Shown: piece after piece, positions 9,463 to 18,750 of the stretch
Position numbering within the stretch: position 1 is the stretch's first letter
Layout: every line of letters starts with the position of its first letter
From: an uncultured Rhodobiaceae bacterium
GTDB lineage: Bacteria > Pseudomonadota > Alphaproteobacteria > RS24
Direction: 5' to 3'
NCBI GenBank assembly: GCA_937907245.1
Contig: CALCUM010000002.1
Location: 124,001 to 188,000, forward strand
DNA: 64,000 nucleotides
Made by a program: the position numbers and the translations under genes
Notes under the pieces: model-generated
The model's database searches: none
What the model was told of the DNA's origin: nothing
What the model saw: the letters and a program-made list of their open reading frames with translations, nothing else

Positions 9463-10446
9463 ATGAGTGACACTTTTCGCGCGCTGCGCTTGAACAAAAC
9501 AGATGACGGGCAATCGCATGAGATTGTGAACCTGACCGAAAATGATTTGATGGAAGGCGATGTGACCGTTGCGGTTTCACATTCCACATTAAATTATAAA
9601 GATGGTCTGGCGCTCACGGGCGCGTCTCCGGTTGTGCGGGTTTGGCCGATTGTGCCAGGCATTGATTTCGCAGGCGTGGTGGAAAGCTCCAACCATGAGG
9701 GCTTTCAGCCAGGCGACAATGTAATTTTGAACGGCTTTGGGGTCGGCGAAACACATTTTGGCGGCTATGCTGGCAAGGCGCGGGTCAATGGCGACTGGCT
9801 TATCAAACGCCCCGACGCTATTTCTGCGGCCCGCGCGATGGCCATTGGCACGGCAGGCTATACCGCCATGTTATGCGTCATGGCGCTGATGGATACGCCG
9901 ACCGATGCAGGCGAAATTCTGGTAACGGGCGCCGCTGGCGGCGTGGGTTCGGTGGCTTTGGCGCTTTTGTCCAAACTTGGCTATCAGGCTGTGGCGTCGA
10001 CCGGCCGTCTGGAAGAGACCGATTATTTACTGGGGCTTGGCGCCTCGCGCGTCATTGACCGCGCGACTTTGTCTGAAAAAGGCCGCCCGCTTGACCGTGA
10101 AAACTGGGCAGGTGTTGTCGATGCCGTGGGCAGCCACACATTGGCCAATGCGATTGCACAAACCAAATATGGTGGCACGGTGGCGGCTTGTGGTTTGGCG
10201 CAAGGGGCTGATTTACCGGCTACGGTAATGCCGTTTATTTTGCGCGGCGTTACCTTGCGTGGCATTGATAGTGTGATGGCACCTTTGGCTTTGCGCGAAC
10301 GCGCATGGGCGCTTTTGGCCGAGCATCTGGATATGAATAAATTAGACGCCATGAGCACGACCGCCAAGCTGGAAGATCTGCCCGACTTGGGGCAGAAAAT
10401 CCTAGCTGGCCAGACGCGTGGGCGTCTGATTGTCGAGATCGACTAA
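9463..10446 (+). CDS. acuI: acryloyl-CoA reductase AcuI / YhdH-type quinone oxidoreductase
   Basis: A 327-residue zinc-free MDR enzyme. It has the catalytic-domain stretch LNYKDGLALTG, VPGIDFAGVVESS, and the NADPH-binding motif VTGAAGGVGSVALALL near 150-165. YhdH/AcuI proteins reduce acryloyl-CoA to propionyl-CoA. In marine Alphaproteobacteria this removes the toxic acryloyl-CoA made during dimethylsulfoniopropionate breakdown. No dddL/dddP or prpE-like neighbour is present here, so the DMSP link is inference. Its stop overlaps that of the convergent SDR gene. Confidence 0.82.
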   Translation: MSDTFRALRLNKTDDGQSHEIVNLTENDLMEGDVTVAVSHSTLNYKDGLALTGASPVVRVWPIVPGIDFAGVVESSNHEGFQPGDNVILNGFGVGETHFGGYAGKARVNGDWLIKRPDAISAARAMAIGTAGYTAMLCVMALMDTPTDAGEILVTGAAGGVGSVALALLSKLGYQAVASTGRLEETDYLLGLGASRVIDRATLSEKGRPLDRENWAGVVDAVGSHTLANAIAQTKYGGTVAACGLAQGADLPATVMPFILRGVTLRGIDSVMAPLALRERAWALLAEHLDMNKLDAMSTTAKLEDLPDLGQKILAGQTRGRLIVEID

Positions 10447-11225
10447 AAAATCGAATAAGCGCCGTCGATAATGAATAAATCGCCGGAATGATAACTGGAG
10501 GCATCGGACGTCAAATAGACGGCCATGCCACCAAAGTCCTCTGGCTGTCCCCAGCGTTTGGCGGGCACGCGCGGAATGACGTTTTGCTCAAATTTCTCAT
10601 TGCCCTGGGCACCGGCCGTCATGTCGGTAGCAATCCAGCCCGGCAAAATGGAGTTGGCCCGCACCCCATAGCGCGCATGTTCTACGGCAATGGATTTCAT
10701 CATCGAGATGACCGCGCCTTTGGTGGCGGCATAATGTTGGTTGCGGGCAGCCCCTTCAATGGCGGCCAGACTTGCGATGCCGACCAGCGAGCCGCCCGGG
10801 TCGCCAGCTTTGGCGCGTTCCACCATATGGCGGGCGGCGGCCCGAAGTGTGAAAAAGACACCGTCTAGGTTGACCGCCAAAACATCGCGATAGGCCTGCG
10901 TGTCCATTTCGGCGAAGGAGCCGCCCAATTTGCCAATGCCCGCATTGGCGAACACGCTATCGACGCGTCCCATGGTGGCCAAAGTATCGGCCATGGCGTC
11001 ATCGACGGCTTGTTCGTCGGCGACATTTACTTTCCAGCTCGCGGCTTTTACGCCTGTGGCGCTCAGCTCGGCGACCGCTTTTTCATTGTTCGCCTCATTG
11101 GTTCCCCAAATTGCGATGTCGGCCCCTGCCTGTGCCATGGCCATCGCCATGCCAAGTCCGATGCCCCGATTGCCGCCTGTTACCAAAGCGACTTTGCCTG
11201 TTAAATTAAATGGTTGATATGCCAT
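10443..11225 (-). CDS. short-chain dehydrogenase/reductase (SDR)
   Basis: A classical SDR of 260 residues. It has the cofactor motif TGGNRGIGLG (about 16-25), the structural NAG in VFANAGIGKLGG, catalytic Ser in IASLAAIEG, and YxxxK in HYAATKGAV. The PGWIATDMT and GDLFIIDGAYSIF stretches are typical of the FabG-like/gluconate 5-dehydrogenase group. The substrate cannot be assigned from sequence or neighbours. A GGGAGA ribosome-binding site precedes the ATG. Confidence 0.85.
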   Translation of the reverse strand: MAYQPFNLTGKVALVTGGNRGIGLGMAMAMAQAGADIAIWGTNEANNEKAVAELSATGVKAASWKVNVADEQAVDDAMADTLATMGRVDSVFANAGIGKLGGSFAEMDTQAYRDVLAVNLDGVFFTLRAAARHMVERAKAGDPGGSLVGIASLAAIEGAARNQHYAATKGAVISMMKSIAVEHARYGVRANSILPGWIATDMTAGAQGNEKFEQNVIPRVPAKRWGQPEDFGGMAVYLTSDASSYHSGDLFIIDGAYSIF

Positions 11226-11328
11226 GATATGTCTCCCTGTTTGGGCGCCAGTATAGAAGTTCCATCCAACTTGCCAAGAGGCTTAAACAGGTCATTGAGC
11301 CAAAGCTATTTCAATGGCAAACTAGGGG

Positions 11329-11787
11329 ATGATTCACCGTTTCATTTTTTCGCTGGTTTTCGGGGCTTTTTTGTGGCTCTCGCCGATTGGGCTCACGGGC
11401 GCGCAAGCCGCTTCCGCATTGGAAATTCAAACGCTGGACGGCACAGTTCATAAGTTTCGCGTTACCGTGGCCAAAAGCCCTGCCGAGCAAGCGCAAGGTT
11501 TGATGCATGTGTCGCATATGGCGCCGCGCACGGGTATGTTATTTCCTATGCAGCCACCAAGGCGGGCGCAATTTTGGATGCGAAATACCCTAATCCCGCT
11601 CGACATGATTTTCATTTTACCAGGCGGGCGCATAGAGCAAGTGGTGACGCGCCGAGATACGAAATCGGATATCTCGAGCCGCTCCTTCGGCAAAGTCAGT
11701 GCTGTGCTGGAGCTTAATGCAGGCGAGGCCAAAGCCCTCAATATTGGCATTGGCGACTTGGTGAAGATGAACGGAGTTAGCTTTTAA
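11329..11787 (+). CDS. exported DUF192 family protein
   Basis: A 152-residue protein with an N-terminal signal peptide (hydrophobic core FSLVFGAFLWLSPIGL, cleavage near AQAAS). A DUF192 domain follows, recognised by EQAQGLMHVSHMAPRTGMLF and the downstream FWMRNTLIPLDMIFI. It should act in the periplasm; the molecular function of DUF192 proteins is not established. Its stop codon overlaps the ATG of the SRAP gene by one base (TAATG), so the two are translationally coupled. Confidence 0.85.
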   Translation: MIHRFIFSLVFGAFLWLSPIGLTGAQAASALEIQTLDGTVHKFRVTVAKSPAEQAQGLMHVSHMAPRTGMLFPMQPPRRAQFWMRNTLIPLDMIFILPGGRIEQVVTRRDTKSDISSRSFGKVSAVLELNAGEAKALNIGIGDLVKMNGVSF

Positions 11788-12500
11788 TGTGTGGTCGATT
11801 TGCCCTCGCGACGCCGCCCGAAGCGATGCGCCAAATGGTCGATTTTTCCAATCGGATTAATTTTCCTGCGCGCTATAACATTGCGCCCACCCAGCCTGTC
11901 TCGATTATCCGCGCGACACCGGGAGCGGAGATGGCCTTGCTGAGTTGGGGTTTGGTGGCGCCATGGTTGAGCGCAAGCCAAGTGGGAGATAAATCGGCCC
12001 GTCCTCAAATAAACGCGCGCGCCGAAACGATTACGCAAAAACCAAGTTTTAAAAATGCCTTTCGCCGCCGTCGCTGTCTTATTCCCGCTGATGCCACCTA
12101 TGAGTGGGATCGCAAAATCGGCCAGCCCTATCGCATCCATAGAAAAGACGGGGCGGTGTTTTTCATGGCAGGCATTTGGGAAATTTGGGAAGGCGCCGAT
12201 GGCAGCGAAATTGAAAGCTGCGCGATTATCACCACAGCGGCCAATGATGTTTTGTCTCGCGTACATCATCGCATGCCAGCTTTAATTTCCCCAAGCGAGG
12301 CGCAAGCTTGGTTGTCGACGCCGGAAACCCAAGCCCATAGTTTACTGCCTTTATTGGGGGATGCGGTGCAGGCCGAATTTACCGCGACGCCAATATCAAA
12401 ACGAGTGAACAAAGTAAGCGAAGATGACGCGTCTCTTTGGGACGAGCATCGCGTGACCCCGCCGGAAGATTTGGCGGCCGACCAGTTTAGTTTATTTTAG
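11787..12500 (+). CDS. yedK: SRAP domain protein (YedK/HMCES-like abasic-site DNA-protein crosslinker)
   Basis: A 237-residue protein starting MCGRFALATPP. After removal of Met1, Cys2 is the catalytic residue that forms a thiazolidine crosslink to abasic sites in single-stranded DNA. Other SRAP hallmarks are YNIAPTQPV, INARAET (catalytic Glu region), RCLIPADATYEWDR and VHHRMPALI with the active-site His. It protects ssDNA abasic sites during replication. Length matches E. coli YedK (about 222 aa). The TAG is followed without gap by a 17-bp tandem repeat array. Confidence 0.9.
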   Translation: MCGRFALATPPEAMRQMVDFSNRINFPARYNIAPTQPVSIIRATPGAEMALLSWGLVAPWLSASQVGDKSARPQINARAETITQKPSFKNAFRRRRCLIPADATYEWDRKIGQPYRIHRKDGAVFFMAGIWEIWEGADGSEIESCAIITTAANDVLSRVHHRMPALISPSEAQAWLSTPETQAHSLLPLLGDAVQAEFTATPISKRVNKVSEDDASLWDEHRVTPPEDLAADQFSLF

Positions 12501-12585
12501 GCCAAATGATATTTAAGGCCAAATGATATTTAAGGCCAAATGATATTTAAGGCCAAATGATATTTAAGGCCAAATGATATTTAAG
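12501..12585 (+). repeat. five tandem 17-bp repeats forming overlapping minicistrons
   Basis: Five perfect copies of GCCAAATGATATTTAAG run from the base after the SRAP stop codon to the ribosome-binding site of the VOC gene. Each unit carries an AAGG element, an ATG five bases further on, and an ORF of six codons (M-I-F-K-A-K). The TGA of each ORF overlaps the next ATG as ATGA. The last ORF (ATG at 12574) ends in a TGA that overlaps the ATG of the VOC gene at 12594. Confidence 0.95.
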
Positions 12586-12593
12586 GAGAGAGT

Positions 12594-13436
12594 ATGAGCT
12601 GTGTTGTAGACCATATTATTATTGCGGTGGAAGACCTAGAGCAGGCCAGCCATGAGTATGCCTTAATGCTCGGCCGCGCGCCAAGCTGGCGTGGCACGCA
12701 CCCAGACTACGGCAGTGCCAATACGTTGTTTCGGATCGATAATACCTACCTTGAATTACTCGCTGCCGATGGCGAGGGCTGGGCCGGTGATATGGTGCGC
12801 AACGTGCTAGCCAGTGCTGGCTCCAACTTATGTGCCTTGGTTTTTGGCACGCAAGACGCAGCCGCCTTTTTAGAAAATGCGCGCGCGCAAGGCCTTGATG
12901 TCGCCGACCCCGCTGCTGGACATGGCGTCGACACCCACAGCGGGGCCACCCGCACATGGCGCTCGATGCATTGGGATATATCGGCCGCACGCGGCATTTT
13001 CTCTTTCTGTATCCAGCACGATGACCTGTCGGCCTTGCCGATGGCAGAGGTAAAAGGCGAGGGCGCCATTCATGCCGTTGACCATGTGGTGGTACAAACT
13101 CAAAGTGGCGCGGCGGCGAAAAAATTCTACGGCGACCAGCTTGGTATTCGGTTGGCGCTGGAGCAATCGAAACCCGATTGGGGTGGCGAGATGTTATTCT
13201 TCCGCACCAATTCGATGAGTATTGAAGTCATCGCCTCAGAGAAGACCGGAAATACCGATAGCCTCTGGGGTTTGGCGCTGAAAAGCCAAGACATAGACGC
13301 GACGCAAAAACGGATGCGCGAGGCTGGCATAGAAGTGTCAGATGTGCGCGAAGGCCGCAAACCTGGCACGCGCGTTTGCACGGTAAAATCGCATGCAGGT
13401 GGCGTGGCCACGCTTATTGTCGAACACGGAAAATAA
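12594..13436 (+). CDS. VOC (glyoxalase/dioxygenase-fold) family protein
   Basis: A 280-residue protein with two vicinal-oxygen-chelate halves. The first starts VVDHIIIAVEDLEQASHEYA, the second AVDHVVVQTQSGAAAKKFYG. Candidate metal ligands are the His of VDHI and VDHV and the Glu of TYLELLA and SIEVIA. The family includes glyoxalase I, epimerases and extradiol dioxygenases; I cannot pick a substrate. Its ribosome-binding site (AAGGAGAGAG) is formed at the junction with the last 17-bp repeat, so repeat number may affect its translation. Confidence 0.75.
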   Translation: MSCVVDHIIIAVEDLEQASHEYALMLGRAPSWRGTHPDYGSANTLFRIDNTYLELLAADGEGWAGDMVRNVLASAGSNLCALVFGTQDAAAFLENARAQGLDVADPAAGHGVDTHSGATRTWRSMHWDISAARGIFSFCIQHDDLSALPMAEVKGEGAIHAVDHVVVQTQSGAAAKKFYGDQLGIRLALEQSKPDWGGEMLFFRTNSMSIEVIASEKTGNTDSLWGLALKSQDIDATQKRMREAGIEVSDVREGRKPGTRVCTVKSHAGGVATLIVEHGK

Positions 13437-13447
13437 GCGAGCCGAGA

Positions 13448-14404
13448 TTAGCTTTGGGCGGCGCGGCGTAAACGGTCGTTGATGGCTTCGCCCAATCCGT
13501 CTTCGGGAATGGCCATGATAGCGAGGCTTTTGCCTTGGGCTTCGGCCAGCGCATCTAAGGCGTGCAAAGTAGAAAACAATAGCGCGGCGGCCTCTGTCAT
13601 ATCGCCGTTTGGGCTAAGGTTGGCGACGCAATTTGGCGGGGCGTCCTGGCCAAAGCCAATGAGCAATTCGCCAGCTTTGCCCGTTTCGGCGTTCAACCGA
13701 AGCGGGGCTTTGGGGGCGTAATGTCGTGCCAATCGGCCGGGTGCGAGCTTGGCTTCAGCGTCTTGTGTCTCTGGTACTTCGTCTAATGTGTCTCCCAAAC
13801 AGGCCTCGATGGCGGCTCGCGAAAGCCCGCCTGCGCGAAGCCAGAGCGGCTTGGCATGCAAACATCCGATGATGCTCGACTCGAGGCCAATCGCACAAGT
13901 GCCGCCATCTAAAACCGGAATATCGGGCAGCATGGCCGCCACGTGCGCCGCTTGGCTGGGGCTCAACCGACCCGATGGATTGGCGCTGGGCGCGACTAAG
14001 GGGCGGCAAAGTTTGCGCAATAAATCTTGCGCCACACGGTGAGACGGAATGCGAATGGCCAGTGTGTCCAGTCCCGCCGAGGCCAAGGGATGAACCGGGC
14101 AATCTGGCGTGCGTGGCAAAACCAGCGTCAGCGGGCCCGGCCAAAATTGCGCCGCTAGTTTTTCAGCCGTTTCGTTGAAAACACCAATGTGGCGCGCCGC
14201 CTCAAGGTCTGCCACATGGCAGATTAGCGGGTTGAATTGGGGACGATTTTTCAGCGCATAGATTTTGGCAATGGCGTCGCCTTGGGTGGCGTCGGCGGCC
14301 AGTCCGTAAACCGTCTCCGTGGGCATGGCCACAGCTTCGCCTTGGCGCAAGCGGGCGGCACAAAGCTCTAGGCCAGCCGCATCGGCGGCGATTAACTGGG
14401 TCAT
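13448..14404 (-). CDS. tsaC: L-threonylcarbamoyladenylate synthase, Sua5 type
   Basis: Makes threonylcarbamoyl-AMP from threonine, bicarbonate and ATP for the universal t6A37 modification of ANN-decoding tRNAs. The 318-residue protein has a YrdC domain with GEAVAMPTETVYGLAADAT, KNRPQFNPLICHV and SANPSGRLSP, then the linker and C-terminal Sua5 domain (ARHYAPKAPL). It is therefore the long Sua5 form, not the short TsaC. The frame runs up to 14503, but the ATG at 14404 (MTQLIAADA) fits the family start. It is divergent from the MBL gene. Confidence 0.9.
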   Translation of the reverse strand: MTQLIAADAAGLELCAARLRQGEAVAMPTETVYGLAADATQGDAIAKIYALKNRPQFNPLICHVADLEAARHIGVFNETAEKLAAQFWPGPLTLVLPRTPDCPVHPLASAGLDTLAIRIPSHRVAQDLLRKLCRPLVAPSANPSGRLSPSQAAHVAAMLPDIPVLDGGTCAIGLESSIIGCLHAKPLWLRAGGLSRAAIEACLGDTLDEVPETQDAEAKLAPGRLARHYAPKAPLRLNAETGKAGELLIGFGQDAPPNCVANLSPNGDMTEAAALLFSTLHALDALAEAQGKSLAIMAIPEDGLGEAINDRLRRAAQS

Positions 14405-14525
14405 CGTTTTACGGCTCCCGAATTGGGCGAATTGCGCTTCGCGCGCAATCACAATAGGATGGTAGCAATTAGATAGATTAGTGCCAAGTTGATTGGAAGC
14501 CAATTCCTTGGCGGATAGGATTGTT

Positions 14526-15593
14526 GTGAGCGATAAAAAAACAGGCGCGAGCCAAGCGCACGGTCTGCGTTACCCATTTGAGGACATCCCGAAAGAGGGC
14601 GAGCCGATAGAAGTCGCCGATGGCATTTTCTGGGTCCGTATGACGCTGCCCTATTCGCTCGATCATATTAACCTATGGCTGCTGCGTGATGGCGATGGCT
14701 GGACGATTGTCGACACATGCGTCGATACCAAAGGGTCGCGGGCGCATTACGAGACGCTGTTTACGGGTTTCATGGGCGGCAAGCCGTTGAAAAAAGTCAT
14801 CGTCACCCATTTGCACCCAGACCACGTTGGCCTTGCTGGTTGGCTGGTGGAGCGCTTCGATGCTGAGTTTTATATGACCCGAACCGATTATCTGATGTGT
14901 CGCACGATGGCTGGCGACACCGGTAAAACGGCGCCCGAAGAAGGCATTCGGTTTTATCGCGCGGCTGGGTTTAATGACGAAGCTCTTGAGCGTTACCGCG
15001 AGCGCTTTGGCAGTTTTGGGTCTCATATCCACCCGCTACCGCAGGCGTTTCGGCGCATTCAGCAAGGCGATACGATAGAGATTGATGGCCGCGACTGGCA
15101 CATTGAAATTGGCTCCGGTCATGCGCCCGAACATGCCTGTCTGTATTCGCCAGAAATGAAAGTGCTTATCTCGGGCGACCAAGTTATTCCGCGAATTTCC
15201 TCGAATGTATCGTTGTTTCCAACCGAGCCGATGGGCAATCCGTTGCAAGATTGGATTGATAGCTGCCATCGTTTGAAGTCGGTTCTGCCCGATGATGTTT
15301 TGGTTCTGCCCGCCCATAATGAGCCGTTTTACGGGCTTCATGCGCGCCTACAAGCGCTCATCGATGGGCATGAAAAATCGCTGGTGCGTTTGCTAGAAGT
15401 CTGTGCTGAGCCGCGTCGTGCGATTGATGGCAAGGTTTTTTCTGTTCTATTTAAACGCCGCATTGGCCGCGAGGTGTTTTTTATGGCCTCGGGCGAAAGC
15501 CTGTCACACTTGATGTGTTTGGTGCATCGGGGCAAATTAGAGATGAATTTTGACGAAAACGGCGTATGTTATTATCAGCAAACCGCCGCTTGA
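14526..15593 (+). CDS. metallo-beta-lactamase fold hydrolase with C-terminal winged helix
   Basis: A 355-residue MBL-fold enzyme. It has the zinc signature HLHPDH (in [16 protein letters not shown]), a downstream GHAPEH histidine, SGDQVIP with the bridging Asp, and PAHNEPF. A C-terminal helical/winged-helix region (about 270-330) resembles that of MBLAC2/LACTB2-type thioesterases or ribonucleases. The ATG at 14493 has no Shine-Dalgarno, whereas the in-frame GTG at 14526 has AGGA five bases upstream, so I prefer the GTG. Substrate unknown. Confidence 0.75.
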   Translation: MSDKKTGASQAHGLRYPFEDIPKEGEPIEVADGIFWVRMTLPYSLDHINLWLLRDGDGWTIVDTCVDTKGSRAHYETLFTGFMGGKPLKKVIVTHLHPDHVGLAGWLVERFDAEFYMTRTDYLMCRTMAGDTGKTAPEEGIRFYRAAGFNDEALERYRERFGSFGSHIHPLPQAFRRIQQGDTIEIDGRDWHIEIGSGHAPEHACLYSPEMKVLISGDQVIPRISSNVSLFPTEPMGNPLQDWIDSCHRLKSVLPDDVLVLPAHNEPFYGLHARLQALIDGHEKSLVRLLEVCAEPRRAIDGKVFSVLFKRRIGREVFFMASGESLSHLMCLVHRGKLEMNFDENGVCYYQQTAA

Positions 15594-15630
15594 TCCTGCG
15601 TCTCGCAGGCGAAACGAAAGAGGATTTAGC

Positions 15631-15876
15631 ATGTCGCAAGAAACCAAGATAGACATCGCAGAAGATATTTTAGCGCTCAGTTTCGAGCAGGCTTTGGCCG
15701 AATTGGAAAGCATCGTCGACCGTTTGGAAACAGGCGATGTGGCGTTGGAAGAATCTATCGAGATTTACCAACGCGGCGCTCAATTGCGCGCCTATTGCGA
15801 TGATAAATTGAAAAGCGCTCAAGCGCGCATTGAAAAAATCACCGGCGGCGTCACCAGCCCGCTGGACGCCGATTAG
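15631..15876 (+). CDS. xseB: exodeoxyribonuclease VII small subunit
   Basis: An 81-residue protein containing [20 protein letters not shown] and [20 protein letters not shown], the full XseB signature. It assembles in several copies with the XseA catalytic subunit, encoded elsewhere, to degrade single-stranded DNA. The ATG at 15631 follows an AGAGGA ribosome-binding site; the upstream open frame is not needed. It sits directly ahead of ispA, the same xseB-ispA-dxs order as in E. coli. Confidence 0.95.
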   Translation: MSQETKIDIAEDILALSFEQALAELESIVDRLETGDVALEESIEIYQRGAQLRAYCDDKLKSAQARIEKITGGVTSPLDAD

Positions 15877-15879
15877 GTA

Positions 15880-16776
15880 ATGCCCGAATCTGCTGACTTC
15901 ACGAAGGCACGCGAGCAAGCCACCGCTCTGGTTCGCGCCCAATTAAACGCTATTTTGCGGGTCCCCCAAGGCCCAGAAAAACGGCTTATCGAAGCCATGC
16001 GCTATGCGGCTTTGGAGGGCGGCAAAGGCTTTCGTCCGTTTTTATGTCTGGCAACCAGCCAATTGTTTGACGTGCCGCAATCGCAAGCCGTGCGCGTGGC
16101 GGCGGCGCTGGAATGTGTGCATTGCTATTCACTGGCGCATGATGATTTGCCTGCCATGGATGATGATGATTTGCGCCGTGGTCGGCCAAGCCTGCATAAG
16201 GCCTATGATGAAGCCACGGCAATTTTGGCTGGCGATGCTTTGCTCACTTTGGCGTTTGAAATTTTGGCCGACCCCGCTACCCATCCCGAGGCAAGCATTC
16301 GCTTGGCGCTGGTAACGAATTTGGCGCGCGCGGCAGGTATGAACGGTATGGTGGGCGGGCAGACCTTGGATATCCTGTCGCCTGATTTATCTCTGGATGT
16401 AGCGGAGCTGGCCCGTTTGCAAGCCCTTAAAACAGGAGCGCTGATTGGTTTCGCCGTCGAGGCAGGCGCTGTTTTAGGGGCTATTGATGCGCCCCAGACA
16501 GCGGCTTTAAATGACTATGCGCAAGACTTGGGTCTGGCTTTTCAAATTGCCGATGATGTTTTGGATGTGACGGGGGCAAGCCAAACCTTGGGCAAAACGG
16601 CAGGCAAAGATATGGCCGAAGGCAAAGCTACTTTCGTCTCTTTATTGGGGCTAGAGGGCGCGCGCCAAGAGACCGAAAAACGCGCCGCGTCGGCCATCGC
16701 GCATTTGGCGCCATTTGGGCCAGAAGCGGAGCCCCTGCGACAAGCAGCCCAGTTTGTTATTCTGCGAAAGAACTGA
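15880..16776 (+). CDS. ispA: farnesyl diphosphate synthase (polyprenyl synthetase)
   Basis: A 298-residue trans-prenyltransferase that condenses DMAPP/GPP with IPP. The first aspartate-rich motif is DDLPAMDDDDLRRG (about 88-101). The second is the shorter DD pair in FQIADDVLDVTG. It also has GKGFRPFL with the IPP-binding Arg and the GMVGGQTLDI helix. The two residues before the first motif are typical of FPP-length products. It is four bases downstream of xseB and 33 bp ahead of dxs, in an isoprenoid operon. Confidence 0.93.
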   Translation: MPESADFTKAREQATALVRAQLNAILRVPQGPEKRLIEAMRYAALEGGKGFRPFLCLATSQLFDVPQSQAVRVAAALECVHCYSLAHDDLPAMDDDDLRRGRPSLHKAYDEATAILAGDALLTLAFEILADPATHPEASIRLALVTNLARAAGMNGMVGGQTLDILSPDLSLDVAELARLQALKTGALIGFAVEAGAVLGAIDAPQTAALNDYAQDLGLAFQIADDVLDVTGASQTLGKTAGKDMAEGKATFVSLLGLEGARQETEKRAASAIAHLAPFGPEAEPLRQAAQFVILRKN

Positions 16777-16809
16777 TAGAACACGGGGAACTCAGAAGGA
16801 TTTGGTTTT

Positions 16810-18732
16810 ATGACCACGCCATTGCTCGACCGTATTCATCGACCTGCCGATATGCGCCAATTAGCGAAAAGCGATTTGGCGCAATTGGCCGATGAATTGC
16901 GCGCGGAAATGATTTCTGCCGTGTCGGAAACGGGCGGCCATTTGGGCGCGGGGCTTGGCGTTGTTGAGTTGAGCGTGGCTCTGCATTATGTTTTCGATAC
17001 GCCCGACGACCGACTGATTTGGGATGTTGGCCATCAGGCGTATCCGCATAAAATTTTAACAGAACGGCGCGATCGTATGCGCACGCTGCGCCAAGAGGGC
17101 GGCCTATCAGGCTTTACCAAACGCGGCGAAAGTATTTACGACCCCTTTGGCGCAGGCCATAGCTCCACCTCCATTTCGGCGGGGCTCGGCATGGCGGCCG
17201 CGCGCGATTTGGCGGGCAAAAATAATCATGTGGTCGCGGTTATTGGCGATGGCGCCATGAGCGCGGGCATGGCCTATGAGGCGATGAATAATGCCGGCGC
17301 TATGGATAGCCGCATGGTGGTTATCCTCAACGATAATGATATGTCCATCGCGCCGCCTGTGGGGGCGATGAGCGCTTATTTGGCGCGCATTTTGTCGGGC
17401 ACAACCTATCGCTCGTTCCGCCGCATGCTGAAAGATTTGGTCAAACATCTGCCAGACGCGGTGCAAGAACGCGCCCGCCAAATGGAAGAATATACCCGTG
17501 GCTTCATGACTGGCGGCACGCTGTTTGAAGAAATGGGCTTTTACTATGTAGGGCCAATTGACGGGCATAATTTGGAGCATTTGCTTCCGGTTTTGGAAAA
17601 CGTCAAGAAAATGAAAAACGGCCCGGTGCTTATTCATGTGGTGACCAAAAAGGGCCATGGCTATGCGCCCGCCGAGGCCTCTGATGATAAATATCACGGC
17701 GTTTCGAAGTTCAATGTCGTCACCGGCGAGCAGGTGAAATCCAAACCTAGCGCGCCCAGCTATACAGGCGTCTTCGCCGAAAGCCTTATTCAAGAGGCCA
17801 CCGATGACGAAAAAATCGTGGCGATTACTGCCGCTATGCCCTCGGGCACGGGGCTAGATAAATTTGGCAAAGCCTTTCCAGACCGCACGTTTGATGTGGG
17901 CATTGCCGAGCAACACGCGGTGACTTTTGCGGCAGGTCTGGCGACCGAAGGCTTCAAGCCTTTCGCCGCGATTTACTCCACGTTTTTGCAACGCGCCTAT
18001 GACCAAGTGGTGCATGATGTGGCCATTCAAAACCTGCCCGTACGTTTTGCCATAGATAGAGCGGGTCTTGTGGGCGCCGATGGCCCCACCCATGCGGGCT
18101 CTTTCGATGCGGCTTTTCTGGGAACTTTGCCAAATATGGTGCTGATGTCGCCGGGCGATGAGGCCGAGTTAAAACATATGGTTGCCACCCAAGCAGCCTT
18201 TGATGAACACCCAACGGCGTTGCGCTATCCGCGTGGCGAAGGCGTGGGCATTGAGCTGCCAAAGCGCGGAACGGTTTTGGAAATTGGCAAAGGCCGTATC
18301 CTCCGCGAAGGCGGGCGTATTTGTTTGCTTTCCTATGGCACACGGCTTGGCCAAGCCGAATTGGCGGCCGACCAATTGGACGCGCAAGGTTTTCGGACCA
18401 GCGTCGTCGACGCGCGCTTTATGAAGCCGCTGGATGAAGACCTTATTTTACGTATGGCGCGCGAGCATGAGGTTTTAATCACCCTTGAGGAAGGCGCGAT
18501 TGGCGGCTTTGGCAGCCATGTGATGAATTTGCTTGCGAGCCATGGTCATTTGGATGGCGGCCTGAAGTGCCGCAGCTTGACCTTGCCAGACACTTATATC
18601 GACCATGGCAATCCGGCTTCTATGTATGATTTGGCAGGGCTGAATGCCGCGCAAATCATCGAAACCGTGCGCCGCCTCATCGGTGCCGATGAAGCGCAGC
18701 TTCGTGCAGCACCGCCCAAAGCTGGCGAATAA
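16810..18732 (+). CDS. dxs: 1-deoxy-D-xylulose-5-phosphate synthase
   Basis: TPP-dependent condensation of pyruvate and glyceraldehyde 3-phosphate, the first step of the MEP isoprenoid pathway. The 640-residue protein has family length. It has [17 protein letters not shown] near the N-terminus, the TPP motif [18 protein letters not shown], and the central transketolase domain with [17 protein letters not shown] (catalytic Glu) and [15 protein letters not shown]. It is part of xseB-ispA-dxs-tlyA. Confidence 0.97.
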   Translation: MTTPLLDRIHRPADMRQLAKSDLAQLADELRAEMISAVSETGGHLGAGLGVVELSVALHYVFDTPDDRLIWDVGHQAYPHKILTERRDRMRTLRQEGGLSGFTKRGESIYDPFGAGHSSTSISAGLGMAAARDLAGKNNHVVAVIGDGAMSAGMAYEAMNNAGAMDSRMVVILNDNDMSIAPPVGAMSAYLARILSGTTYRSFRRMLKDLVKHLPDAVQERARQMEEYTRGFMTGGTLFEEMGFYYVGPIDGHNLEHLLPVLENVKKMKNGPVLIHVVTKKGHGYAPAEASDDKYHGVSKFNVVTGEQVKSKPSAPSYTGVFAESLIQEATDDEKIVAITAAMPSGTGLDKFGKAFPDRTFDVGIAEQHAVTFAAGLATEGFKPFAAIYSTFLQRAYDQVVHDVAIQNLPVRFAIDRAGLVGADGPTHAGSFDAAFLGTLPNMVLMSPGDEAELKHMVATQAAFDEHPTALRYPRGEGVGIELPKRGTVLEIGKGRILREGGRICLLSYGTRLGQAELAADQLDAQGFRTSVVDARFMKPLDEDLILRMAREHEVLITLEEGAIGGFGSHVMNLLASHGHLDGGLKCRSLTLPDTYIDHGNPASMYDLAGLNAAQIIETVRRLIGADEAQLRAAPPKAGE

Positions 18733-18750
18733 CGGCTTTGGAGTTGGGGC

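Noticed and set aside
12501-12585. Tandem repeats here and at 35090 and 58194 as CRISPR
   Set aside because: Units are directly adjacent without spacers and too short.
17107-17793. Long antisense ORF opposite dxs
   Set aside because: Shadow of dxs with no recognisable domain or ribosome-binding site.
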